From Ruminococcus sp. (lineage in GTDB: Bacteria; Bacillota; Clostridia; Oscillospirales; Ruminococcaceae): a stretch of 64,000 bases of DNA. Every line of letters begins with the position of its first letter. Within the stretch, counting starts at the first letter, position 1. The translations under genes and the position numbers were made by a program. Location: assembly GCF_024692365.1 (NCBI RefSeq), contig NZ_JAILMR010000044.1, forward strand, positions 1 to 64,000. Reading direction: 5' to 3'. The notes beneath the pieces were generated by a model that was not told the DNA's origin, did not search any database, and worked only from the letters and a program-made list of their open reading frames with translations. Positions 18,154 to 25,656 of the stretch are shown here, piece by piece.

Positions 18154-18894
18154 ATGACTGCATTCAGGAAGATACCACAAAAAGAGTACTGCAAATATAT
18201 ACAAATTGCCGACAGTCTTACTTTCGGGAAGATATATCCTCTCTCAATCGCCGAGTGCAGACAAGCGGGAGATATCTATACCGACGGAAAGGCTGTGCTG
18301 TTTCATCACCTTTGCGGTTTCGGGCATATCGCGGGCGAAGCAGATGATGCTTTTATAAATAGTATAAAAGACCTTATGCTAAACGGCGGTCGGCGGCTGG
18401 TGCTTTTTGCCGATAACGCTATCGTCCAAAAGTTCGGAGAGGAGTTTGCTGTGAACAGCAGATTTTTCTTTGAGTACAGAAAGTCATCACCGCCCGAGTT
18501 TATTCTGCCCGAGGGCTACAAACTTGAAAAGCTGGACAGCGGGCTGATTTCACAGATGGCGGGACGTATCGTTCCTGCCTTTTCATGGGAAAGCACCGAA
18601 AACTTCCTTGCGGGAGGAACAGGCTTTTGCGTGACTTTTGAGGACAAACCTGCGGCTTGGGCTTTTTCGGCGGCGGTAAACGGAGAAGAAGTTGATGTTG
18701 GCGTAGAGACCGTCAGCGAGCACCGCAGAAAAGGGCTTGCCTTTATCGCGGCGGCGAAAACTATCGAAGACATACTCAAAAGCGGCAGAACACCCGTCTG
18801 GGCGTGCCATTCGGAAAATTCAGGTTCGGCAGAACTTGCGCTGAAACTCGGGTTTTTCAAAACAGCGGAATGCTGTGTCATACATAAACGCTGA
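18154..18894 (+). CDS. GNAT-family acetyltransferase
   Basis: VGVETVSEHRRKGLAFIAAAKTIEDIL; ACHSENSGSAELALKLGF. Confidence 0.7.
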   Translation: MTAFRKIPQKEYCKYIQIADSLTFGKIYPLSIAECRQAGDIYTDGKAVLFHHLCGFGHIAGEADDAFINSIKDLMLNGGRRLVLFADNAIVQKFGEEFAVNSRFFFEYRKSSPPEFILPEGYKLEKLDSGLISQMAGRIVPAFSWESTENFLAGGTGFCVTFEDKPAAWAFSAAVNGEEVDVGVETVSEHRRKGLAFIAAAKTIEDILKSGRTPVWACHSENSGSAELALKLGFFKTAECCVIHKR

Positions 18895-18923
18895 ACGGGC
18901 TGATGCCCGATACGGAGGATAAT

Positions 18924-19940
18924 ATGAAGATCTTAGGAATAGAAAGCTCTTGCGACGAAACAGCCATATCCGTTACAGAAAACGGCAGAACTGTGCTTTC
19001 AAACATCGTCGCTTCACAGATAGATGAACACAGGCTGTACGGCGGAGTGGTGCCTGAGATAGCTTCGCGCCGCCATGCGGAGAATATCTCATGGGTGGCA
19101 AAAGCCGCACTTGAAGAAGCAAACTGCACCATGGACGACATCGATGCAATAGCTGTTACCTACGCTCCGGGTCTGATAGGCGCTTTGCTGGTAGGTGTAA
19201 GTTTTGCCAAGGGACTGGCAATGAGCACCAAAAAGCCCCTCGTGCCTGTACACCACATTGCAGGTCATATCGCTTCAAACTACATATCCCACCCCGACCT
19301 TGAGCCGCCTTATCTCTGCCTTGTGGCTTCGGGCGGACATTCCCATATCGTTGAAGTCAAGGATTACACCCACTACCACGTTGTCGGCAGAACACGCGAC
19401 GATGCCGCAGGTGAATGTTTCGACAAAGTGGCGAGAACTCTGGGCTATGAATACCCGGGCGGAAAGTTCATCGATGCCGCTGCAAAACTGGGCGACCCCA
19501 AAGCCTACGATCTTCCCAAGCCCCGCGTGCAAGGCAGTGAGTACGACCTCAGCTTTTCGGGACTGAAGACCGCGGTGATAAACCTTGTACACAACGCCGA
19601 ACAGAAAGGCACTCCCATCGACCGTGAGGGTATGGCGGCTTCTTTTCAGGCAACGGTTGCAAGGGCACTGGTAGATAAGACTATGCTTGCCGCTGAACAT
19701 CTCGGCTACAAGACCATAGGTCTTGCAGGGGGCGTTTCTGCAAATTCGGGCGTAAGAGAACTTCTGCAAAAGGAATGCGACAAGCGCGGGTTCAAGGTAT
19801 ATATGCCCGAGCTGAAATACTGCGGCGATAACGGAGCTATGATATCCTGTCAGGGCTATTACGATTATCTCGCAGGCAAGCGCGCCGACGGTTCCCTCAA
19901 CGGTATCGCCACACTTTCACTTGATGCCATATCTGAATAA
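18924..19940 (+). CDS. tsaD: tRNA N6-adenosine threonylcarbamoyltransferase
   Basis: MKILGIESSCDETAISV; PLVPVHHIAGHIASNY; GGVSANSGVRELL. Confidence 0.96.
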   Translation: MKILGIESSCDETAISVTENGRTVLSNIVASQIDEHRLYGGVVPEIASRRHAENISWVAKAALEEANCTMDDIDAIAVTYAPGLIGALLVGVSFAKGLAMSTKKPLVPVHHIAGHIASNYISHPDLEPPYLCLVASGGHSHIVEVKDYTHYHVVGRTRDDAAGECFDKVARTLGYEYPGGKFIDAAAKLGDPKAYDLPKPRVQGSEYDLSFSGLKTAVINLVHNAEQKGTPIDREGMAASFQATVARALVDKTMLAAEHLGYKTIGLAGGVSANSGVRELLQKECDKRGFKVYMPELKYCGDNGAMISCQGYYDYLAGKRADGSLNGIATLSLDAISE

Positions 19941-19965
19941 TGCACATCAAAAATCAACAGCAAAA

Positions 19966-20012
19966 CAAAGATCGGAGATGACCCCGTAACAGAGGTCTTC
20001 CCCGATCTTTTT
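19966..20012. terminator. Bidirectional terminator between tsaD and trxB
   Basis: AAAGATCGG ... CCGATCTTT with A/T runs. Confidence 0.65.
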
Positions 20013-20029
20013 GTATATATGAGGTTAAG

Positions 20030-20944
20030 TTATGCCTTTTTTTCATTGAGGTACTTTACTGCTGCCATAGCTGCAACTGCGCCGTCTGCGGCGGCTGTTA
20101 CAAGCTGACGGACTTCCTTGACGCGGTTGTCGCCTGCAACATACACGCCCTCGGTCTTGGTCAGGCAGTTTTCGCCCGCAACTGCGTAGCCCTTATCGTC
20201 GAGTTCTATCACCGACGAGAAATTCTGGTTTTCGGGAACTCTGCCCACTGCCACAAACAGTGCGCTTGTGCTTATATCCTGAACACTGCCGTCCTTTGAT
20301 TTAACTTCTATCGCTTCCAGTGCATTTTCGCCTTTCAGCGCGGTTATATCACTGTTCAGGAGTATCTCCACATTTTCACGCTCTTTCAGGCGCTCGTATT
20401 CAGCCTCAGCGCCGCGGAAACTTCCCAGCTTATGCACAAGGTAGACTTTCTCGGCGATATCCGCAAGGTAAAGCGCATCTTCAAGTGCCACCCTTGTACC
20501 GCCTGCAACTGCAACAGGTTTTCCACGGAAGAAAGCACCGTCACAGGTAGCGCAGTAGCTTACTCCCTTGCCGAGAAGTTCGTCCTCGCGGGCAACCCCC
20601 AGCTTGCGCTTATCCGAACCTGTCGCTATTATGACAGCCCCTGCGCGGTAGCTTGCAGTGGGAGTATTGACCTGCTTGTAATCGCCCTTGTCTTCTATGC
20701 CGACAGCCTTTTCAAAAACAAATTCAGCACCCAACGCCGTTGCCTGTTCGTACAGCCGCATAGCAAAATCGAATCCCGAGATATGGGGTGCGGTGGGATA
20801 ATTCTCGATGCTGTGGGCATTGATTATCTGTCCGCCAAAGCTTGCGGCTTCAAGCAAAAGCACCGTCTTATTGGCGCGTCTGGCGTAAACTGCGGCTGTC
20901 ATGCCCGCAGGACCTGCGCCTATGATAACTACATCATAATTCAT
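20030..20944 (-). CDS. trxB: Thioredoxin-disulfide reductase
   Basis: VIIGAGPAGMTAAVYARRA; YCATCDGAFF; VYVAGDNRVKEVRQLVTAAADGA. Confidence 0.95.
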   Translation of the reverse strand: MNYDVVIIGAGPAGMTAAVYARRANKTVLLLEAASFGGQIINAHSIENYPTAPHISGFDFAMRLYEQATALGAEFVFEKAVGIEDKGDYKQVNTPTASYRAGAVIIATGSDKRKLGVAREDELLGKGVSYCATCDGAFFRGKPVAVAGGTRVALEDALYLADIAEKVYLVHKLGSFRGAEAEYERLKERENVEILLNSDITALKGENALEAIEVKSKDGSVQDISTSALFVAVGRVPENQNFSSVIELDDKGYAVAGENCLTKTEGVYVAGDNRVKEVRQLVTAAADGAVAAMAAVKYLNEKKA

Positions 20945-20948
20945 AGTA

Positions 20949-21257
20949 TCACCTCAGCAATTCTTCGATAGCGCCCTTTCCACGGAAACCTATGCTGCGT
21001 TTTGTTTCACTGCCGTCCTTGAAAGCGATAAGGCAGGGTATTGAGGATATGCCGAACTGTGCGGCAAGAGCGCCCTCATCGTCAACATTTACGCTTACAA
21101 CCTTTATATCATCGCGAGCAGCTGCTATCTCCTCCAGCAGAGGTGCAAGCATCTTGCAGGGACCGCACCAGTCCGCATTAAAATCTACCAGAACGGGCTT
21201 ATCGGACTTCAGAACCACATTTTCAAAATCAGCTGTTGTTACCTTAATTACTGCCAT
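20949..21257 (-). CDS. trxA: Thioredoxin
   Basis: VDFNADWCGPCKMLAPLLEE. Confidence 0.96.
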   Translation of the reverse strand: MAVIKVTTADFENVVLKSDKPVLVDFNADWCGPCKMLAPLLEEIAAARDDIKVVSVNVDDEGALAAQFGISSIPCLIAFKDGSETKRSIGFRGKGAIEELLR

Positions 21258-21262
21258 AACAG

Positions 21263-21712
21263 TCACTCCTTTTCAGTGTTTTCAATATTGTTAAGAATTT
21301 TCATTATCAGCCCGCCGAGGACTGCGCCCTCTTCGGGGGTCAGACCGATACAGCATTTCATCTGTTCGGGTACTGACAGCGCCTTGTCTTTTAGCGCCGA
21401 ACCTTTCTCGGTCAGCACTATATTCAGACTTCTCTCATCTGTTTCACTGCGTGTGCGGGAGATATACCCTTTTGCCTCCAGCTTTTTCAGCAGAGGTGTG
21501 AGAGTGCTTGGGTCGAGCATCAGAGTATCACCTATCTGATGAACAGTACAGCCGTCCTGTTCCCACAGGAACATCATTACAACGTACTGGGTATAGGTGA
21601 GGTCAAGCTCTTCCAGTATCGGGGTATATTTCCGCGTTACTTCCTTAGCACAAAGATACAGCGGAAAGCAGAGTTGATTTCTCAGGCGTATAGATTCGTA
21701 TTTATCGCTCAT
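21263..21712 (-). CDS. MarR/OhrR-family thiol-sensing regulator
   Basis: IRLRNQLCFPLYLCAKEVTRKYTPILEELDLTYTQYVVMMFLWE, with the N-terminal reactive Cys context of OhrR. Confidence 0.82.
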   Translation of the reverse strand: MSDKYESIRLRNQLCFPLYLCAKEVTRKYTPILEELDLTYTQYVVMMFLWEQDGCTVHQIGDTLMLDPSTLTPLLKKLEAKGYISRTRSETDERSLNIVLTEKGSALKDKALSVPEQMKCCIGLTPEEGAVLGGLIMKILNNIENTEKE

Positions 21713-22248
21713 AAATATTTCTTGATCTCCTTTTCAAGATCTTCGGGTTTAGTGGTAGGTGAATATCTGCCGACTACGTTTCCGTCACGGTCAACCAGAA
21801 ATTTTGTGAAGTTCCACTTGATATCACCTTTGTTCTTGCAGGTAGTGCTGAGTTTCTCAACGCCCATCATTATAGTCTTGTTTGCAAGACCGTTTACGCT
21901 GTCCTCAGCCATCTGCGATTTCAGGTAGGTATACAGAGGAAGCTCATTTTCACCGTTGACCTCGGATTTTGCAAATCTCGGGAAAGTGGTGTTATAGGTC
22001 AGAGTACAGAACTCATGTATCTCATCATCATTGCCCGGTGCCTGATGTCCGAACTGGTCACAGGGGATATCCAGTATCTCCAGACCCTTGTCTTTGTATT
22101 CCTCATACAGTTTTTCAAGACCCTTATACTGCGGGGTAAAACCACAGCCTGTTGCGGTGTTGACTATCAGCATCACCTTGCCTTTAAGTTCGTCCAGACC
22201 AAACTCACTGCCATCTTTTCTTTTCAGTACGTTCTCATAAACTGACAT
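21709..22248 (-). CDS. Glutathione peroxidase family protein
   Basis: MLIVNTATGCGFTPQYKGLEKLYEEYKDKGLEILDIPCDQFG; VKWNFTKF-like DIKWNFTKFLVDRDG. Confidence 0.92.
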   Translation of the reverse strand: MSVYENVLKRKDGSEFGLDELKGKVMLIVNTATGCGFTPQYKGLEKLYEEYKDKGLEILDIPCDQFGHQAPGNDDEIHEFCTLTYNTTFPRFAKSEVNGENELPLYTYLKSQMAEDSVNGLANKTIMMGVEKLSTTCKNKGDIKWNFTKFLVDRDGNVVGRYSPTTKPEDLEKEIKKYL

Positions 22249-22285
22249 ATCGGGTTCCTCCTTATATTTTCAAAAGTATCGTATG

Positions 22286-22322
22286 CGATTTGTTTTTATA
22301 CGATTTGTTTGTATGCAAACAA
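22286..22322. promoter_or_regulatory. Candidate operator of the gpx-OhrR-trxA-trxB operon
   Basis: Tandem 15-mers CGATTTGTTTTTATA/CGATTTGTTTGTATG plus palindrome TTGTTTG-TATG-CAAACAA, 40-75 bp upstream of the first gene. Confidence 0.45.
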
Positions 22323-22390
22323 TATAGCACACATTCCTCAGAAAGTCAATAGCCTTTACAAATTATTTACAATTATATTTTTCCCGCAGT

Positions 22391-22450
22391 GTACCAAAAT
22401 ATACGAACGGGTACCAAACTATACGACCGTATACCAACACATACGAAAGG
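22391..22450. repeat. RTAC(C/G)A decamer array, exact 10-nt period
   Basis: GTACCAAAAT ATACGAACGG GTACCAAACT ATACGACCGT ATACCAACAC ATACGAAAGG. Confidence 0.9.
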
Positions 22451-22453
22451 ACA

Positions 22454-22485
22454 GAAAAAAGCCGTCCCGCATAAACGGAACGGCT
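22454..22485 (-). terminator. Intrinsic terminator
   Basis: Reverse strand AGCCGTtCCGtttatGCGGgACGGCTTTTTT. Confidence 0.65.
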
Positions 22486-22523
22486 CCTGCCAATAAAAAA
22501 CAAATTATTAAAATTAAAAGTGC

Positions 22524-22796
22524 TTAGCTTACAACGCCGTGCTTAACTCTGTCCTCAACTTCGCTGCGCTTAGCATCATTGAAACGATCAAGAGTGCCGA
22601 CCAGATAACCTGTGATCCTTCTGATCCTCTGGAAAGGAACAGCAGAGAAATGGTAGTCCACTTCTGCATAATCGCCATCAAGTGAAATATCTATGGAATC
22701 AATAGCCTTACCGGGATAAAGGTCATGTGCTCTGGAAATATAAGCCTGCTTCTCTTCTTCGGTAAGCTCACCGTTCTTAACATTTACGTTTATCAT
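22524..22796 (-). CDS. Small protein with motif resembling the C-terminus of anaerobic ribonucleotide reductase
   Basis: 90 aa; IRRITGYLVGTLDRFNDAKRSEVEDRVKHG; good RBS context. Confidence 0.55.
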   Translation of the reverse strand: MINVNVKNGELTEEEKQAYISRAHDLYPGKAIDSIDISLDGDYAEVDYHFSAVPFQRIRRITGYLVGTLDRFNDAKRSEVEDRVKHGVVS

Positions 22797-23255
22797 GGAA
22801 CATTCCTCTTTTCTTCATTATGTTGTACTGCGTATATAATCATAGCACAAGATGTTGTATTTGTCAAGACCTTAATCGATTAAATATGCACAATAACACA
22901 GTGTATTTTTTGGCAGAGTTCACGAAGAACGGTTCATATTATAGTATGCTTCGCGGATTGTTAAGCTGTAATAACGCGGAGTTTCGGGGACAGTGGGGCA
23001 TTGTTAAAAAATCCACGATTTGAAGATAGGCACATAGTCAGACACTATATATTGTGTCTGAGAGCAAGTGTCTTTGCAATTTCGCAGACTGTCCGCGGAG
23101 AGTGCATATTTTCATGGCTTTCAGCCATAATATAGTAAACGCCATTAATTTCAAGACATTCAGTGCTCACAGCCACAAAAATCACAGCGTCTGCAAGCGC
23201 TGAATGCAGAAATTATAATGTCGTTAACTATAACCTCAAATAAAGTAAAGGACTG

Positions 23256-24599
23256 ATGCTTTTGTCTATCACAAAACGAGGACTTATAAAATTGTCTTTG
23301 ATATCTTTTTCGGCAGTTGCGGCGCTTTCGGTGAAGAACATCATGCTGATGAAACGCGCCGAATCTGCACAGCGGGCGGTGAAAAACTCCTATACCGCTG
23401 CCGTGGAAGAACTTGCGGGCAGCTGTGAGGATATCACCAACGTGCTTGAAAAACAGCTGTATTCGGGTTCGGGACAGGTACAGCAGGCACTTGCCGCCGA
23501 CCTCTGCCGTGAAGCTTCTGCCGCGAAATCCGCCCTTGCAAGGCTCCCCGTGGGTCAGATCGATCTTGAAAACACCAATAAATTCCTGTCGCAGGTGGGC
23601 AACTACTCCATGTCGCTGTCGAAAAAACTGCAAAACGGCGAAAAACTTACCGCTGAGGAATACAGCAGTATCTCCAAGCTTTGCAGTTTTTCAAAAACAC
23701 TCAGCGACAGGCTATGGGAGTTAGAAGGCGAAGTCGCCTGCGGAGAACTGTGCTTTGAACAGGCAGATGGCTTTCTGGCTGACGAAGAACCGCCCCATGT
23801 TACCGAGGGGTTCACCGATTTTGAGAGCAGTTTTGACGATTATCCCAAGCTGATATACGACGGACCTTTCTCCGACAATATCATGGAGCAAACTCCCCGA
23901 ATGACCGAAAACGCAGAGGAAGTCAGCAGAGAATACTGCCTGCAAAGGGCGGCTTTGGCGCTGGATATCAGCCTTTCCGACCTTACACAGACCGCAGAGG
24001 TCGGGGGCAAGATGCCCGCTTGGCGATTCTCGGACGATGAGGGCGGAGTATTCTGCGAGGTCACGAAAAACGGCGGGTATATCTCCTATTTTCTGAATAT
24101 GCGCAATGTTGACGCTTCAAAGCTTGACAGGGACAAGGCAATCGAAAAAGCGGAAGAATACCTCGACAAACTTGGAATACTCTCCATGGAGATGACCTAC
24201 TACGAGATACAGAACAACGTGATGACGGTGAATTTCTGTTACAGCGACCTCGGCAAGCGGATATATCCCGATCTTGTGAAAGTATCGGTAGCTATGGACA
24301 ACGGCGATATTCTGGGCTACGATGCCCGCGGCTTCCTGACGAACCACCACAAGCGCGAATTCAAAGACAAGCTGTGTTCAGTACGTCGTGCGAAAGAGGA
24401 AATCTCGCCGAAACTCAGCGTTATCAGCGACCGCACAGCCGTCATACCAACTGATGGCGGAAACGAAGTTCTCTGCTACGAATACACCTGTCGCGCAGGA
24501 AACGGTCGCAAGGTGCTGGTGTATATCAACGCTGTCACCGCCAAGGAAGAACAGGTGCTTCTTCTGGAAGAAAACGAAAACGGCACACTTACCATTTAA
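23256..24599 (+). CDS. ypeB: YpeB-like sporulation/germination protein
   Basis: 447 aa, N-terminal TM, SYTAAVEELAGSCEDITNVLEKQLYSGS; LSQVGNYSMSLSKKLQNGEKLTAEEYSSISKL; C-terminal PepSY-like repeats. Confidence 0.8.
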   Translation: MLLSITKRGLIKLSLISFSAVAALSVKNIMLMKRAESAQRAVKNSYTAAVEELAGSCEDITNVLEKQLYSGSGQVQQALAADLCREASAAKSALARLPVGQIDLENTNKFLSQVGNYSMSLSKKLQNGEKLTAEEYSSISKLCSFSKTLSDRLWELEGEVACGELCFEQADGFLADEEPPHVTEGFTDFESSFDDYPKLIYDGPFSDNIMEQTPRMTENAEEVSREYCLQRAALALDISLSDLTQTAEVGGKMPAWRFSDDEGGVFCEVTKNGGYISYFLNMRNVDASKLDRDKAIEKAEEYLDKLGILSMEMTYYEIQNNVMTVNFCYSDLGKRIYPDLVKVSVAMDNGDILGYDARGFLTNHHKREFKDKLCSVRRAKEEISPKLSVISDRTAVIPTDGGNEVLCYEYTCRAGNGRKVLVYINAVTAKEEQVLLLEENENGTLTI

Positions 24600-24615
24600 T
24601 GAAAGGGGAATGATT

Positions 24616-25218
24616 ATGGATATGGCAAATTCAAAAACCAAAGAAAATCTCATGAGGGCATTCGCGGGTGAAAGTCAGGCGCGGAACAGGTACACCTTTG
24701 CACAGAGAAAGTTTGCATCTCAGGACTACGCAGTATCGGAGCTTTTCCGCTTCACTGCCGAACAGGAGAGGGCTCACGCACAGGTGTTTTATGAGTATTT
24801 AAAGGGGTTCTCGGGACAGCAGTTACAGGTCTGCGGCGATTACCCTGTGGATATCAGCGATGATCTTCTTACCATGCTTGAACTTTCTGTGAAAGATGAA
24901 CGCAACGAATCGGAGGTAGTATACCCCGAATTCGCCCGCATAGCCCGCGAAGAGGGCTTTGCCGATATCGCGCGAAGCTTTGAAAACATCGCTAAGATCG
25001 AAAACGCCCATGCTGAAAGGTTTTCTGCGTTTGCTGACCTTCTCCGCCGCGGACAGCTTTACAGCTCCGATGAAGAAGAAGTCTGGGTGTGCATGAACTG
25101 CGGTTTTATACTCACAAGTTCACGGGCACCCGAACAGTGCCCCGTATGTAATGTGCCGCAGGGGTACTATATCAGGCTGAAAATGACCGAATGGGGCATT
25201 GATAGTAACGGGTTCTGA
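24616..25218 (+). CDS. Rubrerythrin
   Basis: MANSKTKENLMRAFAGESQARNRYTFAQRKF; C-terminal CMNCGFILTSSRAPEQCPVC rubredoxin domain; upstream part of listed ORF overlaps ypeB out of frame. Confidence 0.93.
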   Translation: MDMANSKTKENLMRAFAGESQARNRYTFAQRKFASQDYAVSELFRFTAEQERAHAQVFYEYLKGFSGQQLQVCGDYPVDISDDLLTMLELSVKDERNESEVVYPEFARIAREEGFADIARSFENIAKIENAHAERFSAFADLLRRGQLYSSDEEEVWVCMNCGFILTSSRAPEQCPVCNVPQGYYIRLKMTEWGIDSNGF

Positions 25219-25350
25219 ACACCCCGAAGCCGCGCTGTTATGAACAAATTTTAAAGTATACCGAAATAATCCAATTTTTATTTCTTGGCATCTTTACTTT
25301 TCCAAAAATATGTGATATAATATATGAAAACCGAAAAGGAGGAATTCATA

Positions 25351-25560
25351 ATGGCATATTCAGTTACTAAGGACACCGTTATCGGTGATATCCTCGATAC
25401 AGATTTTGACGTTGCTCCCCTGTTTCTTGAAATAGGTATGCACTGTCTGGGCTGCCCCGCTTCAAGAGGCGAGACCATCGAGGAGGCTTGCGCTGTTCAC
25501 GGCACAGACGCTGATGCTCTGGTTGAAAAGCTCAACGCTCATTTTGCAGCAAAGGCTTGA
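25351..25560 (+). CDS. DUF1858 domain protein
   Basis: MAYSVTKDTVIGDILDTDFDVAPLFLEIGMHCLGCPASRGETIEEAC. Confidence 0.85.
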   Translation: MAYSVTKDTVIGDILDTDFDVAPLFLEIGMHCLGCPASRGETIEEACAVHGTDADALVEKLNAHFAAKA

Positions 25561-25570
25561 TATCGAACAC

Positions 25571-25610
25571 AAAACGGCTGCGGCGGATATTTCCGTCACA
25601 GCCGTTTTTT
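25571..25610. terminator. Intrinsic terminator
   Basis: AAAACGGCTGcggcggatatttccgtCAGCCGTTTTTT type hairpin. Confidence 0.65.
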
Positions 25611-25656
25611 ATGTACCCATTTTATATCCAAACACCCGTCACTATGTGAAACAGGA

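Noticed and set aside
22391-22450. Decamer arrays as tandem coding repeats
   Set aside because: A 10-nt period does not keep a reading frame per unit, and all three arrays lie between genes.
23030-23255. Possible short reading frame on the minus strand (VIFVAVSTECLEINGVYYIMAESHENMHSPRTVCEIAKTLALRHNI) and hairpin GACACTATATATTGTGTC
   Set aside because: No start codon with RBS and too short to judge; could be a gene remnant but not supportable by eye.
24388-24615. N-terminal extension of the rubrerythrin ORF
   Set aside because: Overlaps ypeB out of frame; rubrerythrin homology and RBS place the start at about 24610-24622.
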